Shown here: positions 47,440 to 60,010 of the stretch, one piece after another | Numbering within the stretch: the stretch's first letter is position 1 | Layout of the letters: every line of letters begins with the position of its first letter | Assembly (NCBI RefSeq): GCF_027744825.2 | Contig: NC_071340.1 | Location: forward strand, 8,013,501-8,077,500 | Source of the DNA: Synchiropus splendidus | Lineage: Eukaryota > Chordata > Actinopteri > Syngnathiformes > Callionymidae | Reading direction: 5' to 3' | Length of the DNA: 64,000 bases | Translations under genes and position numbers: made by a program | The notes under the pieces: generated by a model | The model's database searches: none | Told to the model about the DNA's origin: nothing | The model's input: the letters and a program-made list of their open reading frames with translations, nothing else

Positions 47440-47563
47440 TTTAGTATAGCTTCGTTTTTGCACTTTATAATATTATTTCTTTTTAATTTATTGTGATATG
47501 TTGAGGACAGAGCATGTTACGAACATAATTTTGTTTTTCTGATTCTGATTCTGATCATTTTCA
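47440..47563 (+). repeat. LINE 3' tail ending in (GATTCT)n
   Basis: TTTTTGCACTTTATAATATT and GAACATAATTTTGTTTTT precede three GATTCT units (47543-47563), as in the tail at 30951. Confidence 0.4.
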
Positions 47564-47771
47564 TATGATCATTCAGTGTTACAGAGCTGAATAATGTCCG
47601 ACTCTCAGTAAATCTGCAATGTCGATTCTCTGACGAGTGCGAGCCATAGCTTCCAGAACCACGTGGTTTCAATAAAAAATAAGTCCTTCATTTACATGAG
47701 TCTGTTCTCCTTCCTCAATAACTGGCAAATGGTTTAAACCTTGGCTGATATTGCAGCATCTTCCTCAGCTT

Positions 47772-48300
47772 TAGTGCATACACTCCCCTGGTGTAATATA
47801 TTGATGTTGGGAAAGTGGATGTTTGCATCCTGTACTGACAGTAAATGCAGTTTTCTGCGTTGCCTATTGAAGCCAAGGTGTGCCAATGGAGTAATAAAAC
47901 GTTTTCCTTCCCATGTAGTGTTCCGAACTGAGCTGTGGGTCATGTGCGTTGAGGCACATTGAGGCGTTTGGAAGCTCTCTTCAGTGAATTACACTGGATG
48001 TTAGTAGCTGTTTATAACCCCTAACGTGGCTCTCTCCTTAATGACAGTGTCAGAAAGTCAGAGTGACATGTTTGAGGGGCTTTATGTACTCGATCTACAT
48101 CCCATAGTTTAGCTAATCTCAACCTCTGTCTTTCTTTTACATCACGTGCTGCACACAGCATCAGGATATGTAGCGGAACGTGTGCTCTAATTGAAAGCCT
48201 AATGCGGCATGCAGCGCAGAAGGCTGCCATCGGTGTCAACGTAAGACCCAAAAGTCCACTTTCTGTACCGTTAATATCTTATATTATAAGTGAGAATGTG
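47772..48300. mobile_element. Long-inverted-repeat MITE, copy C
   Basis: The left arm (CACTCCCCTGGTGTAATAT, GAAAGTGGATGTTTGCATCC) and the right arm read on the minus strand (AGAAAGTGGACTTTTGGGTC, GGCAGCCTTCTGCGCTGC, TCCTGATGCTGTGTGCAG) match copy B. The centre carries TTTATAACCCCTAA, the reverse complement of TTAGGGGTTATAAA and thus of TAAGGGGTTATAAA in copy B, so the core is inverted relative to copy B. Chance open frames overlap it on both strands. Confidence 0.7.
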
Positions 48301-48621
48301 TTATCACATCTGAATTACCATGTGATCTATGGTTGTATATGAAAATAAAAATTTATAGTTTTTTTCACATAATAAAATCACATTTTTCTTCTTTCCAATG
48401 ATGTCCTGGTTGACTTGATGTCCGTGACTCCATTTGATTCTTGAAATGTTTGCTCATTGTGTTTACGATAATTTGCTTCTCTTCAAAAGTTTGTTCCTGA
48501 GAACAAATGACTAGTGTTCAGTAACATATGTGAAGTGTGTACATGGCAGATAGACTTGAGCTTCTGTACTCAGTTTTGCCTCGGTCACACATCTTTGGTT
48601 TTGATCTCGAGCCCTCAAAAT

Positions 48622-49446
48622 AAGGCTGTGTCCCATTTCTCACCCTAACACTCGATTTTCACCCTGACACTCGGTTTTGCACGTTCACGTTTAAGTGTAG
48701 TGTGTCCCAATTATCCTAAGAGGGAACTTGCCATTCACCACTTGAAATGATCCCTTTAAACCGAGGGAGCTCCGGAGCTGACTTGAAACGAAATGGGAAT
48801 ATGATGTGTAGATACATTTCCAGGATAGCAAAGTACAGCCCGCTCTCGGTTTTCGAACGTCCCAGACTTTGAACAAATCGGAGTTCGAACAAATCCAGAA
48901 CTCGAACGCCCCCGAAAAAAGCCGGAAGAACCATAACGTGCGCGGACCGATCAGCTGATCCACGACGCGCTTTGTTATTGTGTATAACGCAGCCTCTGTA
49001 TGCAGACGTGTCCCGTTAGCTACATTTACTGACTGTTTTTTCTTCATATTGAGGTGTAAAACCTTTCCTGTCTCCACACTGGACCGTGGTGCCCCTCAAC
49101 ACCTCCGAGGCTGGAGCGCACACTCCAGGGTTTGATGTCCTGTTGTGGGCTGGAGCTGGGACAGGGATGAGGCGAGTCTGGGACAGAGCGTTACTTGGTT
49201 TATGACTTTGTCACAGCCAAACTGCAACATAGCAGCACACCTGGTTTTGGCTGCTCACTTTCTTTGCTGGTTCACCAAACCAAGTAAAATTATCAGCGCT
49301 GATGCAGGAGGTTGCAAAAACGCTGGAGCTGGCATTTCCAAAACGTCTCCAACACAGTATATGCAGGAAACAAAACACAGCACGGCAGCCAATGACACGT
49401 TGTCTTTATGCGTAACGTAAGTGAACACGACATGGGACACAGCCTT
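48622..49446. mobile_element. DNA transposon with 14-bp ends, host of a nested insertion
   Basis: AAGGCTGTGTCCCA at 48622-48635 recurs as its exact reverse complement at 49433-49446. Between them lie a 20-bp tandem duplication (CACCCT-ACACTCG-TTTT, 48640-48680), non-coding DNA, and a truncated Tigger-like MITE (48836-49226). Without that insertion the outer element would be about 430 bp. The target duplication is not clear, so the superfamily is open. Confidence 0.65.
48836..49226. mobile_element. Tigger/pogo-like MITE, truncated copy (nested)
   Basis: It starts after TA with CAG and CTCGGTTTTCGAACGT and runs collinear with the reverse complement of 12168-12616, including GATCAGCTG, GCGTTACTTGGTTTATGA and CACAGCCAAACTGCA. 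Homology stops at 49226, so about 290 bp and the second end are missing. It lacks about 40 bp present near 12530-12570 of the intron 3 copy. Confidence 0.8.
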
Positions 49447-50821
49447 TGTCTGCTCTGCTCTTGGGTTTGGTGAAGGCCAAGTTACCTGCACGCTGCACAG
49501 TCAGTCTGGCACATAGCACTGGAACAGCAGATGATAATGATTGCTGAATCTGTGGAGGAGGCATGTTTGAATTAGCAAAATATTATCTTTTAGCTTTAAA
49601 AAATGAACAAATAAATCAATAAAAATCAGTAGTATAAAAGCATGAATTGTGTTTTCCTTAGCAGATTTTGTATTTGTGAATTCACCAGATCTTCTCCATC
49701 TCTAGTTAATATCCCGATGGAGGAAGTAAACATCAGTTTTAGCCTCGAGCTGACAGACCACAGACAGTCGTACACGTTCCCCAGTGAAATATGAAGTGAG
49801 TCTGGGTCATTTAATTTTGGGAACATTCAGCAAACGGGAAACTATGCGCAGAAATCCTGTGTTAACCATTCTTAATTTAGTTGCAGCAGAGAATTTAGAA
49901 TTGGCTTAATTGTGATTTAGACACGTCCCGGCAGATGGGCGAACAGGCCGAGGCCACATTGAAGGCTTGTGGTACCAGAGGACCAACCACACGTTCGCTT
50001 ATTTAAATCTGTCTTGGACAAAATATTCTTTCAACTTGAATTCATGCAGCAACATTTTGTTTGGGAGAGAAAGCAGACACAGAAATCCATGCTTCAAAGA
50101 GAGTAGAATAACATTTTAACTGTCTTTTTTAATATTCTTCAGAGAGCAACTATACCCAGATGCAAGTTTCCTGACTCCCTCATATTTCAGATGTTCAAGT
50201 CCTTCTTTCCATGATGCAGTAAGTTCCTCACCATGGTGACGCTCCATCACAGTAGTAGCTTCGCTCTGCCTCCAGCGCCGAGTTGATCCCGTCCATCTCC
50301 TTTTGAGATCAAGCCGTGGCAGAGACGTGTCTGTCATTCAAGGTTTTATTTTCATCTCTAAACAACAGCTTTAGCTTCCAACTGCGGAGTTTCATGGCGT
50401 TGTCAGATACGGGCTGAAGGTTACCTCCTGACCAATGACAGCACAAAGATTTCAGTTGCCGGGAAACAAAGCATTTTTAATGAGCGGTGCTTATGAACAT
50501 ATTCTTCAAGAATTTTGTGCGAACAGACACTGGTGTGTTCAATATTTCATCACAAGCTGAAAGAATTCCAATACATGGAATGACAGGTGAAAACACGATA
50601 CGGATTACACAGTGTTTGACTCACCCTCCGTGGGTTAGTCTCTGGTAAGAAGGTGCATGTCGACATGTCAGGTCCAGACAGGTCATGACTGATCTGTTCT
50701 TTGAGCGAAGTATGACGGTCATCCTTCCTTTTGAAGAATGCTCAAGTTTCAACTGCTCACCCACGTTCATAGTCGGAGCACAGGTACTAAGAGCAATACC
50801 GTGAGGAAACAATCTCATGAG

Positions 50822-50849
50822 TTTCACAACAGAAAGATCTGTTGTGAAA
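50822..50849. repeat. Perfect 12-bp hairpin
   Basis: TTTCACAACAGA, loop AAGA, then its exact reverse complement. It has no T-run or gene around it that would make it a terminator. Confidence 0.85.
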
Positions 50850-51227
50850 AGAACAAAAGAACAAAAGATTCAAAGTCAGTTGATATATATTTTAGTGACC
50901 CTTTTGTGATGCACAAATACATGGTTTTCGAAGCTGAAAGAAAACTATTTGGCAAGCAATTATTTTTTTAGAAAATAAACTTCACTCAAGCCAATAATGA
51001 TGTTGTTTGGGCAAATATATGGCTCTTCATCCACGCTGGTGGACTGCTCCACCTGCCCACAGTGCTCTTGATTTGCTTCTCATTCGGTGATTTTTGAGTG
51101 TAAATAGACATGTGAAACCATTTTTTGGCTGGCGAAATATGTTACCCACAGGACTTATTGTACAGTAGTCTGATGAGGATGTAAATAGACTACAATGAGA
51201 GTCTAGTCAAGACATTCAGTTGCAAGA

Positions 51228-51252
51228 ATAAATAAATAAATAAAATAAAATA
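51228..51252. repeat. (AATA)n simple repeat
   Basis: AATAAATAAATAAATAAAAT-type tetranucleotide tract. Confidence 0.85.
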
Positions 51253-51572
51253 AGAAATCAAAGTAAATCAAGACCAGTCTAGGGCACGTTGAACAGACAT
51301 TTTTGATTGTAAATATATATATTAATCATCAATAATCATATGTGTATCACAGATAAATGATTTTAAATTTAATACTTTTAAAAAAAAAGTGAACTGAGAA
51401 CGAACCTATTTGTCCCAATAATTATCATGTAAATATTATTTGTGTTCAATACATACTATTATATTCTATATTATGACTTACTATTATATCGCTGCCATGT
51501 GGAGCAAAATGTAGCCTATCAATCTGACTGAGAAACAAGAAAGCAAACAGGGGTTGACGTGTATTGAATTGA

Positions 51573-51597
51573 AGACGTACTCATGAAGAGTACGTCT
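51573..51597. repeat. Perfect 10-bp hairpin
   Basis: AGACGTACTC, loop ATGAA, then GAGTACGTCT. No associated gene. Confidence 0.85.
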
Positions 51598-52268
51598 CTC
51601 ACTCACATCTACCAGCGTCTCCATCTGATCTGGTCCATCAGGCGTCATGCACAACTTACTTTCATCCCACAAGCAGCCAATACGTAACTGTCATTTTGTT
51701 TTCACTTTTCTTATGCGGTTTTAAAAAACATGTAATTCCGTCCATACTTTTCTATCTTCATAAGTGGCGTCCCTGACAGAAAAATATCACAGCATTTGGA
51801 AAATCCTCATGTACATACCCCACCTTAGAAACAAAACTTTGATGTGCTGTACATGGGTGGCCTGACCCACTAGGTGTGGGGCACTTTAAATTAGTATTGA
51901 CCTTTAAATCTCTGCTGAATTATTTGGTGGGCCAGGTTTGGGCCCCCGGTGGTCACTTTAACATATGTGGCATATTGGTCAAATTTGACTTCAATGTATA
52001 CGTTTTCAGCAGGAATGATTTACATGAATGAATAAATTACACAGGACCGACATTTTCATTCATAGATGATCTGCCAAAGGAATTCATTATTTTTCTTTTA
52101 TTTGGAGACCTGCTCTTCTTCCACAGGGTAGTTGCTGATTGACATCACCCACGGAGATTGCCAAGAGCGGGAGTGTGTCATGTCATGCGGACTGTCCGCA
52201 GGCGATCCAAAACACCGGGTGGACTCAAAATTTAGCCGCAGATGGGTTGACTTTAATCACATAAACGT

Positions 52269-52273
<5 letters not shown>

Positions 52274-52300
<27 letters not shown>

Positions 52301-52301
52301 T
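52274..52301. repeat. (TG)n microsatellite
   Basis: About thirteen perfect TG units. Confidence 0.95.
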
Positions 52302-52659
52302 TATTTTAATACTTGTGTCAGATACGTTTTCTGGAAAACCATCATGTTGTGCAGGTTTTTCAATTCCTTTGTCAGTGACTTCAACATTTTCAGTCCTACT
52401 ATTGCCGCATACACTTGTCCCAGTGTGGTTCTAGCATATGGTTGGTAGAAGGTCCCTCTTCTTCTCTGGTCCTCCTTTATATCACTCAGAATAAATAGCC
52501 ATTGTACTGTAGATGATCCAGTAGCAGTCCATTTCTGCCTCTGAACATGACTAACAGTGTTTGTCACTCTTTTAGTTCTGGTAACTTTAGTAATCTTACA
52601 CTTTGTTGGTATGAGCAATGGTCTTGTGTTTGGTAGGTGTTCTCACACACCTCATCTCC

Positions 52660-53201
52660 ATAGAGTCGCTGGTCAGTGGACGCCATGGTCAGTGGTGTCA
52701 CATGCTTTTTTTAAAACTAGAAATGTTCCTGTCGCATACCTTTTTATGTCAACTGCTTCTGCTATGTCATCGATTAGACGCATCATTGTAGTGGCGTTCG
52801 TTCTCCCACTCCTGAACCCAAACCCGAATGTGTCTAGTCTTTGTACAAACAGCTTTAGTAGTATTTTTGAAAATAGTGATAGTGGTCGGCACTCAAGTTT
52901 TACTCGTCACCTGGCGACCTTCTTCCTTTGTGGAAACGTTGCACTTTGTAGTGAAATGTTACTTATGTATGTCATAGGCTCACAGTCGTGCAGTATATAG
53001 TTTAACAATGTACCTGTCGATGCCATCGCTGTCCTCAGATGTCTTGTTGTCTAAGCTTGATACCACGTCCATAATGTCTTCCTCGACTACTCCAATCATG
53101 AACATGGATCTGAAGGGCCCAACTTCTCCCACTCTCTCCCAGCTTTCCACTAGCCCTTTTTTTTTTTTGAGCCCGTACTTGCTTGCCAAGTGTAGGTCCA
53201 A
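52660..53201 (-). mobile_element. Non-LTR (jockey/L2-type) reverse transcriptase pseudogene, minus strand
   Basis: Reading the minus strand in shifting frames gives, in order: VEEDIMDVVSSL, NKTSEDSDGIDRYIVK (the NKSSGPDGI block), YISNISLQSATFPQ (ICNLSLQTGxFP), PLSLFSKILLKLFVQRL (RPVSLLPxFSKILEKLxxxRL), FGFGFRSGRTNATTMMRLID, and FLVLKKACDTTDH (the FIDLKKAFDTVDH block with the first catalytic Asp region). Order and spacing match a LINE RT N-terminal half, broken by frameshifts and stops. The YxDD half is missing. Inactive. Confidence 0.8.
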
Positions 53202-56200
53202 CGTTCACAAAAAAGGTATTAAATTCCCCTGTGATGGCCTGTTTACCTTCTCTCTTAGTGCTTCCTGTACAGATGAAATTTGGAAGTTCTATCTTCTCTT
53301 TTTTGTACTCCAGTAGCCTGTTGAGTATCTTCCATGTGTAAGATCAATTCATCTGAAGATCGGCTCATCAGATCATTTTCATGCTCAAGGGGGCAGAGAG
53401 ATTTTTGTAGATGCACTGGCTCCTGAACATAAATGATTTTAGTGATTCTCAGCTCAGCTTCACACAAGTGACAGACTGACTGGCTTCTTTGGTGTTCTTC
53501 TTTCCATGGGGTCAAACACTGCACCTATCTATTCAAACACCTGCCACAATCATTCTTTTCACCTGCAGTATAAAGTAAAATCTGCACATCCATCAACTCT
53601 CTTTCATGTGTATGAACAGCAAAAAGTGAGGCCATATCCACCGGAACCCCACGGCACCTGCCAGATATTCTGCAAAGATTCTGACAAGCTTGTGTTTAAC
53701 ACATTAAAGCACAAGGAGCCATAATATATAGCAGGTTGCCTCTCACACTGTGTATGTTAATGGTCACATTTACATTGTGGAACAACACCTGTGGACGTTG
53801 CCACTTGCCTTTACTAACAAATCGAATGTTCCCATAAAAAACCCACTAAATTTCCGTGTCATTGCAACTGTGACTAACTGAATCCCATTGTCATTCTCAT
53901 CACGTTTTCATCTTCTTTCCTCCAATCATGTAATGGACCAGGTGTTGTTTGGTGATATATATGATGTGTTTTTCTTCCAGGTTTGTGGATGAATATTCAT
54001 CTCCAATTTGCTTTTGACTCAATTACATTGTGGAAACACATTGATAATTTCCATTCCTCTTTAGACACAGAATGTCTGGATGTCAGCCTTCATTTCACTC
54101 AGTCTTTCAGATAAATCTTGACACAGTACACTCTCAGCTGCGCCTCGTGACCTCAGAGCGCCAAGAGAAATTTAAGGAAATCACACTCTGACCAACAGAG
54201 TGGTATTGTTAATGCAATGCAACAACACATATTGAGTTCCATCCTTCAGAAAAATAAGTTTAACAGGGACAGACTGTTAAGGAAACTGAAGGAGCCAGGA
54301 AGAGAGCGCACTGTTGACAAGCGCAGTGTGAAGACCAGAGACACGAGGTGGCAGACGGGAAGTTGGCAGCTGTGAGTGTGGGATGATGCCAGCAGCTTGT
54401 AGTGGCAGAATGAGATTGAGGATTGTGTACTCCACTCTCACGTGTTGAGCTCAAAACATTTGCTGGCATGAGACGACTGACTAAACTGTTGACTATGCTC
54501 CCGGCGCGGCTGTCGTGGGGTCATGACCGAGACTGGCTGCTGAGGGAAAGAAGCATGCGGGGATCAATGGTCTGGCGATCACAGAGGGACTTTGTGGAGC
54601 GAAGATTTTCATCTCTCCTGATGCAAAAGATGGAGCGGAAACCAAAAGCATGAACTGAGATCCCCAGGCCTCGACAGACTGATAGCTTTGCCCTGCATTT
54701 GTATATTTGCCATTAACCATGAGATCACTTTTGGAGAGACCACTTCACTGTGAAATCCCTAAATCTACAGGGAACATGGCAACCAAAAGACTTCAGGACA
54801 TTCTCTGCCAAATTATTATTGTACATATTATTTATTTATTTCTTGAATGAAATCTTCTAATTGATTGTGACTCTAATATTTGTGTATAATCTGATGCCGA
54901 GAGCCAAAAAATTCACCCAGAGTCCAGTAACATTACAGGGGCAGTTGCACTGAATGTCGGTGAATGTATTCTCATCAGATATTTATTCTTCCCTGTTTTC
55001 ATCATGCAAAGTGTGACTAGAGTTCTGAACATAACTGGAACCCACCATTTAAACCCATTAATACGCAACGTTCCATTAGGATCCGGATATGGACGGAGCC
55101 CTCCGTTCATGCTGGGCGTTCATTTCGCCCAAATTTCTGCATGTTTCCACAAAACTTACAGATACAGGCGCTCTCGAGCAGTACCACCAAAGACCATGGG
55201 GGGCAGTGTTGCTTTGTTACTACCCAATACGTAGCTCTAATGAGACATGAAGAAGACATCACAATAGCAGAAATTCTCGCTCACCGCCTCCTACAACGCT
55301 GCCTCTGTTTTCCTCTTTTGTGTAAGACAGCATGCAGCTCTTTCGCCAGTTTCATTCGGCTCTTCACCAAATGAGCTGAACTGGCTGCGATTTGGAAGTT
55401 GCTATTGAGATGATCATTTATACAGAAAATAAGACAAAAAGTAAGAGCTATTCCGGCAAAGACTTTGACTTGCATATAACTGCGAAACATAAACAATAAA
55501 CTTGCATAAGCTCGAAGCCCTTCCATTTACGCCGCTTGATATTTCAAGGAGGATCGTGGTAAAATGCATGAAGTTTAAAAATACATGCACAAGAGACATA
55601 CGTGAAGCAGCAACCTTGTGACACACAGAGATGTGCTTTAACCGCATACTGTCGCTAGGTCACATGACCAGCTGTGTGAGGTGAGCCTTACAGCTTCACA
55701 TATTTGTAGGATGTGGCTAATTTCAGCAACACAGTAACTGGTTGGCAACCACAGGTACATTATCAATACTTCTGCCACAGTCGCCATGTCGGTTTTGGGG
55801 TTTGTCTTTATCATAAAATATTGACTCTTTGCTGCGCCCCCCTGGTGGATATATTGGTGAACAGCAATACTAACATAAAGAGCGCATCAAAGCACATGAT
55901 CGGTAACATTGTTTGATACGGACAGATACATACATAGTGCAGCAATGAGCCAAGCTTAAATATCTGAAAGCGTCGGATACTCTTGCACCACACTACTTCC
56001 ACTATCTGTAAACAAACCGCCATCTGAAACCAAGCAACACCTTCCGGAAAGGTGCACTACATTATTGCAGTTATTTGTATCAGTTTATGGTTAATACATT
56101 ATTTTGAAACTGACCTTCACCCGGTGCTGCAAGCAGCATTGTCTGTGGAGCTATTGCTGCTGTACAGCTGTAGAGAGGGATGTTGCTAGAGTAGTGAAGA

Positions 56201-58900
56201 CTGTTGAAGAATCAAATGTACTGGCCATGGCACGCCCTTGAATGAGCTGAGTTGGAACATTTAATTCCAAGTCATAGATTTACGTGCAGTATTTTCATTC
56301 AGATTCGGCGTTTATTCTGATTACAGTGACCCATGTCAACACAACAAGTGAGTAGGGTCTTTTAATGTAGACTGAATTTCCATCTTTCCAAGAGTCATGT
56401 GACTTCTGTCAGATCATTTTGGTCATCAGTGAAGAAGACAGGTTTGCTGGGACCCCAAGCCGGTCTCTGCTCATGAGAACTATGGTCACTTAGATTATGG
56501 TAGGCTGCTTCTTACTACAGCTGCCTGAGTTTTAAAGATGGTTTGGGGCAGAGTGAGTCAGATACATACGTAGCGCATCACACATGAGAGCCGATATATC
56601 GGCGAGGCAAATATAACTTTTATTTATTTGTTCCAGGAAGGACACCTATTTCAGCCAATAAAGAGGATTATGCCAGATGGGGAGGACAGACAGTGCTGGG
56701 CCAAGAATGTTGGAGACAAAAGGGAGGTGAGAGAGACAACCAACAAGGACCATGGATAAAACTGTCATATTTCAGTTGGTCCCCTCAAGAGAAAGGGCTT
56801 TATTCAGGTAAAACAAAATCTTTAAATTCCGATGACAAGACACACACTGTTTGAGCGGTGATCTGTTACCCGCTGATGCAAACACAAAACTGGTTGAAGT
56901 ATTTCAGTGAGCCGTGAAATCGATATTTTATTGAATTTCATCAGCGTGTTTTGAAGATTGGAACATGTCTGGTGAATCTGCAGTTGAGAGCAAGGCAGTG
57001 GGAAAAGTGAACCGATAGAGAAGACAAAGTGAATGTAAACTTAGCTGAAAAGCACCCAGCAGTGAATTGATCTGAAGGACGAGACAAAAACAGGCAATGT
57101 GATGCTCAAGATCAATTCTTCAGAAGAGCAGAAACTAGAGAAACTCATGGAATAAAAAGAGGCATTGTTTGAAAAAATGACAGATTTCTTCCACACATAT
57201 TGTGATAGAGATTAGAAGTTTGACAGACCTCTCATGTTGTTGCTTCTGAAACAGATGAAAGACTTTTACATTCAACAGTGTTGCGTAAAGTTGAGGTGTT
57301 GACACAAAAAAATGGCATGAGCATCGCAGAAGTGCAACACTTGCTGATGAAAACCAGGACTCTCTCACAAGCACACACACACACAAAGAAATGAGAGAGA
57401 ACTGCTCTGTTGTGCAAATGTTTAACAGTCTTTTAAAAACTTGAAACCACGTTGAACTGTTTTCAGAACTCCCATTTGATGGTCCCTCAGTCATTCTATG
57501 CATGAAGACATTAGTTCTGGTGTCACAGGCGCCCAGAATACCAAACGTGTGCCTTTGATAAACACTATTGATGAAACCCTTTTTCATGCTACCTGCACAA
57601 AAAGAGATTTTATGTGACTGTGTGCTTGTAAGCACTTATGTTGCTGTTGTAGTGTTTGTGTGCACTTGTCTTTTTGTATTCATGAGCTTCTCAGTTGCTG
57701 CCGTCAGGTCTGTGAGCAGCATCTGTGAGCTTTCATGTGGTTTCACGCTTTGTTTTTTAAAGTAGCAGTCGTGAATGTTTTGAGCACAAACTACATTTGG
57801 TACTGAGACAATTATATTTATATACATTGGATCATTCTAGCGATTCAAGGTGCTCACCACATCCTCTCTAAATGTTTTATTTTATTCTGAAACTTTTTTT
57901 TCAATCCACTTATAGCGTTCTACTATGTTGACTATGAAGACAGCAGGGTGGAACCATCGTACAGATGCGTTGATTCTGGACCTCCTCAGTTAAACTAGCT
58001 GACCGTTCAGTTTGTGTAGCAGTTCAATATAGTGGTCTTCACTGTGGTCCTATTCTAAAAACAGTTCAGTGTCTGTTGAACTAGAGGGACTTACTGCTGC
58101 AGTCACACATGTATGGCCATTCTCCATGAATATATATTCTCTATGTAATGCATTTCTATTATTATAGAATATTCGAATTTGAAAAGGATGAAGGGGGCAG
58201 TATCCTTGATGTGCAACAGAGTAAAGACATTTACCACAACAGAAACCATCTGCATTTACATATTTTTGGCAGATTATGCATGACAGCAGAATCAGCACAT
58301 AGTCATTGCAAAAATGTTTATTTATTTGTAAATTTATCCTCTACTGTATTACCGCTTTGTTTTCTTGCATTTTCACCACACGTAGTGAATGCGTTTGAGC
58401 CCATGGCAGACAGTAGACATAACTATCCCTCTTGTGAAGTTTCGATGACATTTTTCGAGTGAAAAATAAAAATCCCATACCTGGTGTTGCGCTACTCGAA
58501 AACAACGAAACAACAAGACTTTTCCTGGCTTGAGCGCTAGTCACTCCAAAATGGATGTGTCTGTCTACCAGATTTACAATTGTTTTCAGTGGATTTATGT
58601 GGACGACTAAAACAAGTAAAAAAATTTGAAAACTGATTCCAAATAAAATCTGAAAACATAAACTAACTGGAAAAAAAGAGACAGGAACTAATAGAACTAA
58701 TGAGATTTATGAACTTGAAAATCCAGACAATCCATGAACAAAGACTGGTAACAACTCCTGGATTCAATTGGCAAGGAAAATGAAATCAAACGTTTTAAAG
58801 GTGTTCGCGTGCTGTTTCTTTCCATCAGTGAATACAGAAAAGAGTCACCCGTTCTAAGGGAAGTTGGAATCGTTCTTTCTTCAGAAGCGGGGAGTTAAAC
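53202..58900. other. Intergenic stretch, nothing identified
   Basis: It contains a T-run at 53159-53169, an AC tract at 57373-57389 and many short random open frames. I recognise no gene, RNA or transposon. Confidence 0.5.
57373..57390. repeat. (AC)n microsatellite
   Basis: About eight CA units, slightly interrupted. Confidence 0.85.
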
Positions 58901-59839
58901 AAGTGTGGTGATTGCTGTTCATCTGCGCACATCATTACTCTTCCACAGAGTGGCTTTGTGGGCAGTGCAGTACTGGTCATAGACAGTGGTTGCTCGGCAA
59001 CAGTGCTTATATTTGAGTGGAAGCCAGAAGTTAACGCTGCCGTTGATTGATGTTAAAATGTTGAGTGAAATCGCAGAGCTGGCCCCTGATTGCCCGTATG
59101 ATCACGTCCCCTTCAGTCAAAAACTTTTTTAGTGAAGTCAGTTTAACTGATGCGAATACTTTGTACATACTCGGTGTGTGTGATGCCGTCAGGCGACTAG
59201 TTGGAGTCTCTATTGAGCCTGCAGGCGTGACAGATTTTACCAATCTCACAACTTTACAAAGGAGGAAATCTGCCAAGACACATCTGATGGATGCTGTCCG
59301 AGACAGCTCTGACTCAACATTCTCGGAAGGAGATTCTCCCTCATCCGAGGCTGAAATCTCTCTCTACTTGTGAAACATAGCCAAAAATAAGTATGTGTCC
59401 AGACGTGTGGCTGCAGTGACGCTCGGTGCGGATGACTAACAGCTTTTCTGAGAAGGTGTGCAGTGCTGCTCATTGACATCAGCAGTTGAGATTGATGGAA
59501 TCTAGACCCTGCTATTTTACCTCAAACCAATTTCAGTCGACAAAGCAATTGTTTTCTCCCAATGACTGGATGGACATGTGCCACACCTTGGGACAAATAT
59601 ATTTCGACTGGGATCTGTTGCACATGACGTTAAAGTGCATTTGTGGTGCAGGATCTCAAGAATTTTTCGAGGCAGCAGGGTGACAGTCCAGCTCGGGGTT
59701 GCCACCTACAAATAGAGTTTGTAGTCAGATCTCACAAGTTGGTTGTCTGCCAGTCCCAAGCCAGGATCAGGTCACTCCTGGGAATGCGGCAAAGGGTGCT
59801 AAGATTCAGTGGTCAGTCACGACCAGGAACAGGACCTCA

Positions 59840-60010
59840 CAACAGCCTCATTCAGCTTTATACAAATTCCTGGACAGCAAAACTCAAGGGTGGACGTCGA
59901 TGGGCCACCCTGGTAATGAACAACCGTAACACCAGGGTCTGAAGCATCCACCTCCACCAAGAACCGCAGCGAGTCCAGACACCAAATAATGGAACACATG
60001 GCTTAGTTGA
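59840..60010 (-). mobile_element. Possible Ty3/gypsy RNase H remnant, minus strand
   Basis: Minus-strand translation contains LRFLVEVDASDPGVTVVHYQ, close to the start of the gypsy RNase H domain (FxVEVDASDxGVGAVLSQ). Similarity fades after about 25 residues and no integrase or RT motif was found on either side, so this is a small decayed piece or a coincidence. Confidence 0.4.

Noticed and set aside
52301..52618. 105-codon minus-strand open frame downstream of the LINE RT fragment
   Set aside because: It does not continue the RT motifs (no YxDD), so it cannot be called the C-terminal half of that element.
59065..59373. 102-codon plus-strand frame with a Ser/Glu-rich end
   Set aside because: It looks protein-like in composition but has no known motif, splice edges or repeats; chance cannot be excluded.
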